From: GCA-003244245 sp038276315
Lineage (GTDB): Bacteria; Actinomycetota; Actinomycetes; Mycobacteriales; Pseudonocardiaceae
NCBI GenBank assembly: GCA_038276315.1
Contig: JBBPZY010000357.1
Span: 1 to 16,258 of the forward strand
Length of the DNA: 16,258 nt
Direction: 5' to 3'
In this document: positions 1-6,531 of the stretch, one piece after another
How positions within the stretch are numbered: the first letter of the stretch is position 1
Layout: each line of letters opens with the position of its first letter
Position numbers and translations under genes: made by a program
The notes under the pieces: model-generated
What the model saw: the letters and a program-made list of their open reading frames with translations, nothing else
Told to the model about the DNA's origin: nothing
Database searches by the model: none

Positions 1-691
1 CCATGTTCTCGGTGTTGATCCGGAAGTAGGCCTGCAGCGGGATGTCGACGTGCACGCCGGGCGGCACGTAGATGAACGACCCACCGGACCACACCGCGGT
101 GTTCAACGCAGCGAACTTGTTGTCACCAGCCGGGATGACACTGGCGAAGTACTGGCGAAAAAGCTCCGGCTGCTCGCGCAAGGCGGTATCGGTGTCCAGG
201 AACAGGACGCCAAGCTCCTCAAGATCCTCGCGGATCTTGTGATAGACGACCTCGGACTCGTACTGCGCGGCCACGCCGCCTACCAGCCGGGCCTTCTCTG
301 CTTCGGGGATGCCCAGCCGGTCGTAGGTGGCCTTGATGTCATCGGGCAGGTCGTCCCAGGAGGCGGCCTGCTTCTCCGTCGACCGGACGAAGTACTTGAT
401 GTTGTCGAAATCAATGCCGGACAGGTCCGCACCCCAGCGCGGCATCGGCTTGCGGCGGAATAGACTCAACGCCTTCAACCGAGTCTCGAGCATCCATTCC
501 GGCTCATTCTTCTTAGCCGAGATATCGCGTACCACAGCTTCGGACAGACCCCGCTGCGCGCTGGAGCCTGCGAGGTCGGAGTCGGCCCAGCCGTACTCGT
601 AACGACCCAGGCTAGAGAGTGTTTCTTCCTGCGTGAGCGGTGCAGCCAGGGCGTTCTGCGCTCGCACTTTCTGCTCAGGAGCAGTCGTCAT
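1..691 (-). CDS. sufB: SufB, Fe-S cluster assembly scaffold (partial)
   Basis: SufB is the scaffold subunit of the cytosolic SufBC2D complex, on which iron-sulfur clusters are built from SufS/SufU sulfur. Only the first 230 codons are here (the family is about 475 residues); the gene runs off the left edge. The translated N-terminus is unmistakable: it has the LGRYEYGWADSD opening, then EPEWMLETRLKAL, FDNIKYFVRSTEKQ and KIREDLEELGVLFLDTDTAL, and GGSFIYVPPGVHVDIPLQAY near the edge, where the beta-helix core begins. The start is the ATG at 691-689, with a strong GGAGG ribosome-binding site at 705-701, nine bases upstream. The ATG overlaps the sufR stop as ATGA, so the two are translationally coupled in one operon. 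The cluster-ligand and catalytic residues of the C-terminal half lie outside the window. Confidence 0.96.
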   Translation of the reverse strand, partial: MTTAPEQKVRAQNALAAPLTQEETLSSLGRYEYGWADSDLAGSSAQRGLSEAVVRDISAKKNEPEWMLETRLKALSLFRRKPMPRWGADLSGIDFDNIKYFVRSTEKQAASWDDLPDDIKATYDRLGIPEAEKARLVGGVAAQYESEVVYHKIREDLEELGVLFLDTDTALREQPELFRQYFASVIPAGDNKFAALNTAVWSGGSFIYVPPGVHVDIPLQAYFRINTENM

Positions 692-1479
692 GCCGAGACG
701 CCTCCATCCGGTTTCGTGGTGCCAGGTTGGTGGTGGGCAACAGGTTGGTGGGACACAGGTTGGTGGGACACAGGTTGGTGGGACACAGGTTGGTTGGACA
801 CAATGGTCCGGGCGCCGTGCGGTGCCCGCGCTTCAGGAACATGCGTTGTGCATACCGCGTCGCCGCGGGCGATAGTGGCCAGCCGCTGGACGTGGACACC
901 GAGCAGATCGGCGAAGGCCGCGGTCTCAGCCTCGCACAGTTGCGGAAACTCCGCGGCGACGTGCGAGACCGGGCAGTGGTGCTGGCACAACTGCGCGCCG
1001 GCGCCGACGTACTCGACTGACGCGGCGTAACCGGCACTGCTCAAAGCGACGGCTAGTACCTGCGCACGGGCAACCGGGTCAGGCGCAGCAACCACGTTGG
1101 CCCGGTGCCGGTCGACCAGGTCGATCACCCGACGCTCGGCAAAGGAGCGGACCGCCTGCTCGCCGTCGCGCTCGGACAGAAAGCGCAAAGCCGCTACCGC
1201 CAGATCGTCGTAGGTGTGCTCGAATCGCGCCCGGCCCGCGGCGGTGAGTAAGAACAACTTGGCCGGGCGACCGCGGCCACGGGGACCTCGGCGCGGTGCC
1301 GCGCGGTAACTGGCCTGGCCGTCGGTGAGCAGCGCATCCAGGTGGCGGCGCACCGCAGCGGGGCCCAGCCCCAGCGCGTCGGCAATCTGCGCAGCCGTTA
1401 CTGGACCGTGCTCCAGCAGCGTCCGCGCCACCGACTCGCGAGTGCGACGATCGGTCCCGACGGTTTTCACAACACCCAT
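688..1479 (-). CDS. sufR: SufR, Fe-S-sensing transcriptional repressor of the suf operon
   Basis: A 263-residue regulator of the SufR family, which represses the downstream suf operon when it carries an iron-sulfur cluster. A winged helix-turn-helix occupies about residues 20-80 (TAAQIADALGLGPAAVRRHL, then a basic RRGPRGRGRPAKLF wing). The cluster-binding region shows Cys165-x3-Cys169-x12-Cys182 with a further Cys210. The start is the ATG at 1479, preceded by an AGGGAAA ribosome-binding site about ten bases upstream; the stop overlaps sufB. It is divergent from mptB, with an 81-bp gap, so an operator for autoregulation should lie there; I see only a short AACA-N4-TGTT inverted repeat over the start codon. 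The oddity is the C-terminus: residues about 229-250 are a pentapeptide repeat (SNQPV, SHQPV x3, AHHQP) encoded by a tandem DNA repeat. The fold and cysteines are otherwise complete. Confidence 0.93.
   Translation of the reverse strand: MGVVKTVGTDRRTRESVARTLLEHGPVTAAQIADALGLGPAAVRRHLDALLTDGQASYRAAPRRGPRGRGRPAKLFLLTAAGRARFEHTYDDLAVAALRFLSERDGEQAVRSFAERRVIDLVDRHRANVVAAPDPVARAQVLAVALSSAGYAASVEYVGAGAQLCQHHCPVSHVAAEFPQLCEAETAAFADLLGVHVQRLATIARGDAVCTTHVPEARAPHGARTIVSNQPVSHQPVSHQPVSHQPVAHHQPGTTKPDGGVSA
723..800. repeat. 15-bp tandem repeat inside the 3' end of sufR
   Basis: Three perfect copies of CAGGTTGGTGGGACA lie at 741-755, 756-770 and 771-785, followed by a copy with one change (G to T) at 786-800. 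A degenerate 18-bp copy at 723-740 precedes them. Because the unit is 15 bp, copy-number change keeps the sufR frame and adds or removes five residues (SHQPV on the minus strand). The array lies within the sufR coding region and ends about 18 bases upstream of the sufB ribosome-binding site. Confidence 0.95.
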
Positions 1480-1547
1480 GTTACGTATTTCCCTGGCCGG
1501 TGCAAAGGCCCATGTGCTCGGGTCGAGAGTGCCGGCCCGCGCACCGC

Positions 1548-1553
1548 TACCCT
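1548..1553 (+). promoter_or_regulatory. Predicted -10 element for leaderless mptB
   Basis: TACCCT fits the actinobacterial TANNNT -10 consensus. Its last base is seven bases before the GTG at 1561, so transcription would begin at about 1560-1561, at the start codon. No Shine-Dalgarno sequence precedes that GTG, which agrees with a leaderless mRNA. A -35 is not clear (a TCGAGA at 1523-1528 is the best match, with a long 19-bp spacer). Confidence 0.45.
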
Positions 1554-1560
1554 TCGCGGC

Positions 1561-3186
1561 GTGGTGGCCGAGAAGGTGCGCGGGGTCGGGGCCCGTTTTC
1601 GGGCACCCCGACCCGACCCGGAAGCGCCGGTCAGCGGCCGATCGGGGGCTCGAGATGACGGCACCGGCCTGGGTCCGGCCGAGGCCCGGCAGCTCGACAC
1701 AGTGCGCAGGTTCGGCACCGCCGGCTCGTTGCTGATGGGCTTAGGTTCACTCGGTGCGGGGACGGCCCCGGTGCTGGGCAACCCGGTCGTCGGGCTTCCG
1801 GTGCTGGGCTTGTTCCCCCGAATGCCGACGGCATCGCTGGCGGTCGCCTACACCGGCATCGCCATGGTGGTGCTGGCCTGGTTGTGGCTCGGCGCACTGG
1901 CCGCTCCCGGGCGGACCCGGCTGATCACCCGCGCCCAGTTGGACCGCACGATGCTGCTGTGGGTGGCGCCGCTATTGGTCGCCCCGCCGATGTTCAGCCG
2001 GGACGTCTACAGCTATCTGGCGCAGAGCGCGATGGTCAACCGCGGGCTGGACCCCTATGTGCTCAGTCCTGCCGACGCCCTGGGCATGGACCATCCGCTG
2101 GTGCGGGGGATTCCCACGATCTGGCGCCACACGCCGGCGCCCTACGGCCCGTTGTTCCTCACCCTGGGCAGGCCGATTGACTGGATCGCCGGCGACGACG
2201 TCGTGCTCGGCGCGCTGCTGCACCGGACCCTCGCCGTCGCCGGCCTGGTGATGATCGCCTGGGCGCTGCCACGGCTGGCCCGTCGGGTGGGCGTCTCGCC
2301 GGTGTTTGCGCTGTGGCTCGGCGTCGCCAACCCGTTGGTGTTGTTCCATCTGGCCAGCGGGGTGCACAACGATGCGCTGATGATCGGCCTGATGCTGGTC
2401 GGCCTGGAGCTGGCACTGCGCAGGCCGGCGATGGGACCGACCCTATTCGGCGGCACAGCGATCATCGCGGCTGCGGCACAGGTGAAGGTGCCCGCGGTGC
2501 TGGCGCTCGGGTTCGTCGTGGTGTGGTGGGCCCGGCACCGGGGTGGGCGGCTGCGCGATCTGAGCTGGGCGGCCGCGGTAATCGGCGCGGTCGCGCTGGC
2601 CACCACCGTGGCGATCGCGCTGGGCACCGGCCTGGGTTTCGGCTGGATCGGTGCACTGGGCACCCCCAATGTGGTGCGCAGTTGGATGTCGGTGGTGACC
2701 GAACTCGGCCTGCTGGGCGGGTTGATCGGCAGCCTGCTTGGGCTCGGCGACCACACCACCTCGGTGCTCGCGCTGACCAGGGCCATCGGGCTGGCATCGG
2801 CCAGCGGAATCTGCCTGCTGCTGCTGCAGCGCTGCTGGCGAGGACGGGTCGAGCCGCTGGCCGGGGTCGGGGCAGCGCTGGGCGCCGTGGTGGTGCTGGG
2901 GCCGGTCGTGCACCCCTGGTACGTACTGTGGGCGGTGATCCCGTTAGCGGCCGCCACCACCCAGCCGGCCTTTCGTATCTCCGCCACCGTGGCCTCCGCC
3001 GTACTCGCCCTGGTGGTGGCGCCCACCGGTGCTGACTTCCTGTTCCGAGCCTGGGTGGTGCCCTCGGCGATCGTGGCGGCGGCGATCACTCTGATAGTAC
3101 CGATGTTGCTGATTCGCGGACGCACTCCACCGCTGTTGGCGACGCTTCGGGCGACTGCGCCAGCCCTGCGGGCCAGTGCACTTTGA
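1561..3186 (+). CDS. mptB: MptB-like alpha-(1->6)-mannopyranosyltransferase, integral membrane GT-C enzyme
   Basis: A polytopic glycosyltransferase of the MptA/MptB family, which takes mannose from polyprenyl-phosphomannose and builds the alpha-1,6-mannan core of lipomannan at the outer face of the membrane. Characteristic stretches: RAQLDRTMLLWVAPLLVAPP then FSRDVYSYLAQS (about residues 125-156, with the Arg-Asp typical of GT-C enzymes), TPAPYGPLF, LGVANPLVLFHLASGVHNDA, GLGFGWIGALGTPNVVRSWM and VHPWYVLWAVIPLAA. About 541 residues with a dozen hydrophobic segments; the mycobacterial homologue is somewhat longer, through an insertion after the ALRR region. The frame is open far upstream into sufR. 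I chose the GTG at 1561 because a -10 element sits exactly seven bases upstream; the GTG at 1564 is an alternative. It is divergent from sufR and followed by an ABC transporter. Confidence 0.9.
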   Translation: MVAEKVRGVGARFRAPRPDPEAPVSGRSGARDDGTGLGPAEARQLDTVRRFGTAGSLLMGLGSLGAGTAPVLGNPVVGLPVLGLFPRMPTASLAVAYTGIAMVVLAWLWLGALAAPGRTRLITRAQLDRTMLLWVAPLLVAPPMFSRDVYSYLAQSAMVNRGLDPYVLSPADALGMDHPLVRGIPTIWRHTPAPYGPLFLTLGRPIDWIAGDDVVLGALLHRTLAVAGLVMIAWALPRLARRVGVSPVFALWLGVANPLVLFHLASGVHNDALMIGLMLVGLELALRRPAMGPTLFGGTAIIAAAAQVKVPAVLALGFVVVWWARHRGGRLRDLSWAAAVIGAVALATTVAIALGTGLGFGWIGALGTPNVVRSWMSVVTELGLLGGLIGSLLGLGDHTTSVLALTRAIGLASASGICLLLLQRCWRGRVEPLAGVGAALGAVVVLGPVVHPWYVLWAVIPLAAATTQPAFRISATVASAVLALVVAPTGADFLFRAWVVPSAIVAAAITLIVPMLLIRGRTPPLLATLRATAPALRASAL

Positions 3187-3201
3187 TCCGGGATCGCGAC
3201 C

Positions 3202-3207
3202 TAGGCT
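3202..3207 (+). promoter_or_regulatory. Predicted -10 element before the ABC transporter genes
   Basis: TAGGCT matches TANNNT and would start transcription at about 3212-3216, at or just before the GTG codon at 3216. This would give the transporter its own nearly leaderless transcript, in addition to read-through from mptB. The same hexamer occurs in the same position before the quinone oxidoreductase. It is a prediction from sequence and spacing only. Confidence 0.4.
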
Positions 3208-3215
3208 CTGTGAAC

Positions 3216-4151
3216 GTGACCCTGCCCGCACCATCAGCTGCTGTCGAGGTCCGCGGCCTGGTTCGGAGCTTCGGTACGATCAAGGCGGTGGACGGGCTTG
3301 ACCTACGGGTACCGCCCGCCACGGTACTGGCCCTGCTGGGTCCCAACGGCGCCGGCAAGACCACCACCGTCGAGGTGTGCGAGGGGTTCCTGCGCCCGGA
3401 TGCCGGAATGGTCCGCATCCTGGGTCTGGATCCGATCGCCGACAGTGCCGCGCTGCGTCCTCGAGTCGGGGTGATGCCCCAGGGTGGCGGGGCGTACCCA
3501 GGCGTGCGGGCCACCGAGATGCTCGCTCTGGTGGCGGTCTGCGCGGCACGGCCACTGGACGTCGGCTGGCTGCTCGACGTGCTTGGACTCACCAGCGTCG
3601 CGCGGGTGCCCTACAAGCGACTGTCGGGCGGCCAGCAGCAACGGCTTGCGCTGGCCTGCGCGCTGGTCGGGCGGCCCGAGGTGGTGTTCTTCGACGAGCC
3701 CACCGCTGGCATGGACCCGCAGGCGCGACGGCTGGTTTGGGACATCATCAGCAGGCTGCGCGCAGATGGCGTCAGCGTGCTGTTCACCACTCACCTGATG
3801 GAGGAGGCCGAGGCGCTGGCCGATCAGGTTGTGATCATCGATCATGGTCGGGTGGTGGCCCAGGGCAGCCCCGCTGAGCTCACCTCCGATGGTACGCAGC
3901 GGCAGCTGCGGTTCGGGGCCCGAGCCGGCTTGGACCTCGGCGCGCTGTGTACCGCCTTGCCCGCAGGCTGCCAGGCCACTGAACCGCGCCCCGGTGGGTA
4001 CCTCGTCGAGGGCTTGATCGACCCACAGGTCGTGGCCACCGTGACAGCGTGGTGCGCGCAGCAGGGCGTGTTCGCCGAGGACCTGAGAGTGTCCAGACGC
4101 AGCCTGGAAGACGTGTTCATCGAGCTCACAGGACGGGAGCTGCGGTCGTGA
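3216..4151 (+). CDS. ABC transporter ATP-binding protein (DrrA/CcmA-like, ABC-2 type exporter)
   Basis: The cytoplasmic ATPase of an ABC-2 type export system, about 311 residues. From the GTG at 3216: Walker A GPNGAGKTT (residues 42-50), Q-loop Gln in VMPQG (about 89), signature LSGGQQQR (136-143), Walker B VVFFDEPTAGMD (156-167) and the switch His in FTTHLMEEAEALAD (193). The last 90 residues form the accessory region typical of DrrA-like proteins. Other possible starts are the GTG at 3210 and the TTG at 3183, which overlaps the mptB stop; 3216 fits the -10 element best. The stop overlaps the permease start as GTGA, so both are one transport unit. The orthologous position in M. tuberculosis is Rv1458c. 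The cargo is unknown; linkage to mptB and ctaA suggests an envelope or cytochrome-related role, but this is inference. Confidence 0.93.
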   Translation: MTLPAPSAAVEVRGLVRSFGTIKAVDGLDLRVPPATVLALLGPNGAGKTTTVEVCEGFLRPDAGMVRILGLDPIADSAALRPRVGVMPQGGGAYPGVRATEMLALVAVCAARPLDVGWLLDVLGLTSVARVPYKRLSGGQQQRLALACALVGRPEVVFFDEPTAGMDPQARRLVWDIISRLRADGVSVLFTTHLMEEAEALADQVVIIDHGRVVAQGSPAELTSDGTQRQLRFGARAGLDLGALCTALPAGCQATEPRPGGYLVEGLIDPQVVATVTAWCAQQGVFAEDLRVSRRSLEDVFIELTGRELRS

Positions 4152-4921
4152 CCAGCTTCTCCCCCGGTACCTTCGCGCCCGCACCAGGCCGCGGGCGGCT
4201 GTCTCGAATGCTGATCACTCAGGCTCGCACCGAGTTTGTGCTCACCCTGCGCAACGGCGAGCAAGTGCTGCTGACGCTGCTCATTCCGCTGGGCATCTTG
4301 ATGGGGTTCACCCTGCTGAACGTGGTACCGGTGCCCAGCCCACGAGTGGACAACATCACCCCGCGAGTTCTGGCGCTTGCCGTGATGTCCACCGCGTTCA
4401 CCGGACAAGCAATCGCATTGGGCTTCGACCGCCGGTACGGGGTACTCAAACGGTTAGCCGCCACCGCGCTGCCGCGCTGGTCGTTGGTCGCCGGGCGGAT
4501 GCTGGCGGTGCTCGGGGTGGTGGTGGTGCAACTGCTGGTGCTCGGCTCGGTGGCCGCTGGATTGGGTTGGCACCCGGAGCCGGTGGGCCTGGCGCCCGCG
4601 GTATTGCTGATCCTTGCCGGGACGGCGGCCTTCGGCGCGCTCGGCGTGCTGCTCGGAGGGGCACTTCGGGCCGAGGTGGTGCTCGCGGTGGCGAACATGG
4701 TGTGGCTGCTGCTCGTCGTAGCGGGGGGCATCGTGCTGTCTGTCCACTCCCTGCCCGCACCGCTGTCCACGATCGCCGCCGGGCTGCCCTCCGGCGCGCT
4801 GGCCGAAGGCCTGCACACCGCGCTGGTGCAGGGCACCGCACCGTGGGGAGCGCTGGGGGTGCTGCTGGCGTGGGCTGCCGCCGCCGCTCTGCTTGCTGCC
4901 CGCACGCTACGACTGTCCTGA
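4148..4921 (+). CDS. ABC-2 type transporter permease
   Basis: A 257-residue membrane protein and partner of the preceding ATPase. After a short N-terminal cytoplasmic tail (LITQARTEFVLTLRNGEQ, typical of ABC-2 permeases) there are six hydrophobic segments, at roughly residues 38-58, 70-90, 113-140, 147-172, 177-198 and 232-250. Between the second and third is the conserved cytoplasmic loop FDRRYGVLKRLAATALPRW. The start is the GTG at 4148, overlapping the ATPase stop by four bases; no separate ribosome-binding site is needed if translation is coupled. The open frame extends upstream to 4049, but that stretch is a shadow of the ATPase gene. A long inverted repeat begins 35 bases after the stop, so this is probably the last gene of the mptB-ABC unit. 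Confidence 0.92.
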   Translation: MTSFSPGTFAPAPGRGRLSRMLITQARTEFVLTLRNGEQVLLTLLIPLGILMGFTLLNVVPVPSPRVDNITPRVLALAVMSTAFTGQAIALGFDRRYGVLKRLAATALPRWSLVAGRMLAVLGVVVVQLLVLGSVAAGLGWHPEPVGLAPAVLLILAGTAAFGALGVLLGGALRAEVVLAVANMVWLLLVVAGGIVLSVHSLPAPLSTIAAGLPSGALAEGLHTALVQGTAPWGALGVLLAWAAAAALLAARTLRLS

Positions 4922-4955
4922 GCCCCCCTTCGCAGGTTGTGATCCAACCCTCTCA

Positions 4956-5019
4956 TTCCCGAACTCAACAAGAGAGCTGTATCGCCGGGGCTGGAGAGCT
5001 CTCTCGTTGAGTTCGGGAA
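4956..5019. terminator. Long inverted repeat downstream of the ABC operon, likely hairpin terminator
   Basis: Arms 4956-4978 and 4997-5019 are 23 bases each and complementary at 22 positions, around an 18-base loop. The only non-match is A4970/C5005, which becomes a G-U pair in a minus-strand transcript. The left arm starts TTCCCGAACTCAAC; the right arm ends GTTGAGTTCGGGAA. It lies 35 bases after the permease stop and 76 bases before ctaA. No T-tract follows on either strand, so it is not a canonical intrinsic terminator, but many actinobacterial terminators lack one. It could also be a dispersed palindromic repeat or a regulator site. Confidence 0.5.
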
Positions 5020-5082
5020 GCTGAGTGCACCCACCTTCCGCGACGAGTTCGGGGCCACCGGATGGTATGCACATCGGCTGCC

Positions 5083-5088
5083 TACTAT
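5083..5088 (+). promoter_or_regulatory. Predicted -10 element for leaderless ctaA
   Basis: TACTAT matches TANNNT, and its last base is seven bases before the GTG at 5096, placing the transcript start at about 5095-5096. There is no Shine-Dalgarno sequence upstream of this GTG. With the inverted repeat upstream, this suggests ctaA is its own leaderless transcription unit. No convincing -35 is visible. Confidence 0.5.
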
Positions 5089-5095
5089 CAGTGTT

Positions 5096-6055
5096 GTGCT
5101 TGCTGCACCTGCCTCGAAGCGCTCGTTAGCGACCCTGTCCCGGGCTACGGCGATCGCCGCGGTGATCACCCAGGGGGGCATCGCGGTGACCGGCTCGGTG
5201 GTGCGAGTGACCGGGTCGGGCCTGGGTTGCCCGACCTGGCCGCAGTGCTTCCCGGGAAGTCTGGTGCCGCAACCGCACCCCGAGGTCGCCGCGGTGCACC
5301 AGTGGATCGAGTTCGGTAACCGCTTGCTGGTCGGCTTGGTCGGTCTAGTCGCGCTGGCCTGCTTGATAGTCGCCCTGCTTGTTCGACCCCGCCGTCGGCG
5401 GCTGGTGCTACTCGCCGCGACGATGCCGCTGGGCGTCGTCGCGCAGGCCGTTGTCGGGGGCATCACCGTCTTGACCGGGCTGGCCTGGTGGACCGTCAGC
5501 GTCCATTTCCTCGTCTCGATGGTGCTGGTGTGGCTCGCGACGCTGCTGATCGCTGCCTTCGCTGAGGGCGACGCCCCGCCGCGCTGGTACCTACCTGGCC
5601 CGCTGCGCGGCTTGCTGCGGACCGCCACCACGGTGCTGGGGGCGCTGCTCATCGCCGGGACGCTGGTGACTTCGGCGGGCCCGCACGCCGGAGACGCGGC
5701 GACTCCCCGGCTCCCGGCGGGTGTCCAAGCGATGGCGCAACTTCACGCCGACCTGCTCGTCGCCTTTCTTGGATTGCTCGCCGGCCTGGGATTCGCGTTG
5801 GGTGCGGTGGGTGTGACGACCCACGTCTGGCGGCGCTACACGGTGCTGGTCTGCGCGGTGCTCGCGCAGGGGACCTTAGGCGTCGTGCAATACGTCACCG
5901 GCGTTCCTGACGTGCTCGTCTCCCTACACGTCCTGGGCGCCACCTTGGTGGTGGTGGCGATGGCCACGCTGTGGAGCAGCTGCCGGGTCCGCGACGACCA
6001 GTCAACTGTCGCGGTAGAAAATGCCCGCCCATTGGCCAGCGCAGGCACGACCTGA
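5096..6055 (+). CDS. ctaA: CtaA/COX15-type heme A synthase
   Basis: Heme A synthase oxidises the C8 methyl of heme O to a formyl group, giving the heme A of aa3-type cytochrome oxidase. The protein has 319 residues with eight hydrophobic segments. The four heme-ligand histidines expected of the family are in place: His68 (VHQWIEFGNR), His137 (VSVHFLV), His217 (QLHADLL) and His278 (VSLHVLG). The first external loop has the Cys45/Cys51 pair (GCPTWPQCFPG) of the Gram-positive type. The start is GTG 5096, chosen for the -10 element seven bases upstream. In M. tuberculosis the gene in this place is Rv1456c, next to the same ABC genes. It converges with the gnd/HAD unit, leaving 11 bases between the two stops. 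It appears intact. Confidence 0.94.
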   Translation: MLAAPASKRSLATLSRATAIAAVITQGGIAVTGSVVRVTGSGLGCPTWPQCFPGSLVPQPHPEVAAVHQWIEFGNRLLVGLVGLVALACLIVALLVRPRRRRLVLLAATMPLGVVAQAVVGGITVLTGLAWWTVSVHFLVSMVLVWLATLLIAAFAEGDAPPRWYLPGPLRGLLRTATTVLGALLIAGTLVTSAGPHAGDAATPRLPAGVQAMAQLHADLLVAFLGLLAGLGFALGAVGVTTHVWRRYTVLVCAVLAQGTLGVVQYVTGVPDVLVSLHVLGATLVVVAMATLWSSCRVRDDQSTVAVENARPLASAGTT

Positions 6056-6078
6056 CCGCGCCCTTCTCACAGGTCAGG
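6051..6078. terminator. Small hairpin at the ctaA / HAD convergent junction
   Basis: CCTGACC (6051-6057) and GGTCAGG (6072-6078) form a perfect 7-bp stem with a 14-base loop that covers both stop codons. It is placed to end both convergent transcripts. There is no T-tract, and a stem this short can occur by chance. Confidence 0.3.
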
Positions 6079-6531
6079 GAAAGGCTCGGTCAGTGACTGC
6101 AGCACGTGGTCGGCCTGCGCCGCGCGCAGCTCGTCGGCGCCCGTAGTGACCGCTGGCACGCCGATCGCGGTAGCTCCCGCGGCGCGGGCGGCCGCGACAT
6201 CGCGCGGCGTGTCCCCGACGACGTACACCTCCTCAGCGGCGAGGTCTCGACCGTGCAGCCGGGCGGCCTTGGCGATGCCGAGCTGGGTGACCTCGGTCCG
6301 GTCCGGGGAGTCCGACCCGTAGGAACCGAAAACGAAGTACCTGTTCAGCTTTCCTGGTTCCATTTTGGTGCGTGCCGCGCCTTCCATGGCGCCGGAGATC
6401 ACCCCGAGGATGATCCCGGCGTTGGTGAGCCGCTGCAGCAGATCCTCCGCACCTTCGAGCACCTGGTAAGCCTTCGACGTCCAGATCTCCTCGGACAGGT
6501 GCCAGAGGTACTTGGCGTACAGCCCGGATCC
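6067..6531 (-). pseudogene. HAD-superfamily hydrolase, N-terminus lost by deletion into gnd
   Basis: A remnant of about 154 codons of a haloacid-dehalogenase-like phosphatase. It begins in the middle of the cap region (GSGLYAKYLWHLSEEIW) and keeps motif II (GVISG), a motif III lysine region (KMEPGKLNRYFVFG) and motif IV (VYVVGDTPRDVAAARAAG), ending in the usual C-terminal helix. Motif I, the DxD nucleophile near the N-terminus, is missing along with roughly the first 60-70 residues. The frame is closed just upstream by a TAA inside gnd, so the remnant has no natural start; the GTG at 6462 is the first candidate and would give a protein without the catalytic Asp. It overlaps the 3' end of gnd in another frame. 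A functional enzyme is very unlikely. Confidence 0.8.

Noticed and set aside
723..800. CRISPR array or regulator iterons
   Set aside because: Units are directly adjacent without spacers and lie inside a coding frame, so this is a tandem repeat and not a CRISPR array. Iterons are unlikely for the same reason.
4219..5652. 477-codon minus-strand open frame across the ABC permease and ctaA
   Set aside because: Composition is Ser/Thr/Pro/Arg-rich and it crosses a clear intergenic region and inverted repeat. The plus-strand genes are well supported.
6399..6525. Natural Gnd-HAD fusion protein or programmed frameshift
   Set aside because: The HAD part is in a different frame and lacks its nucleophile motif, and I see no slippery sequence at the junction. 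A deletion is simpler.
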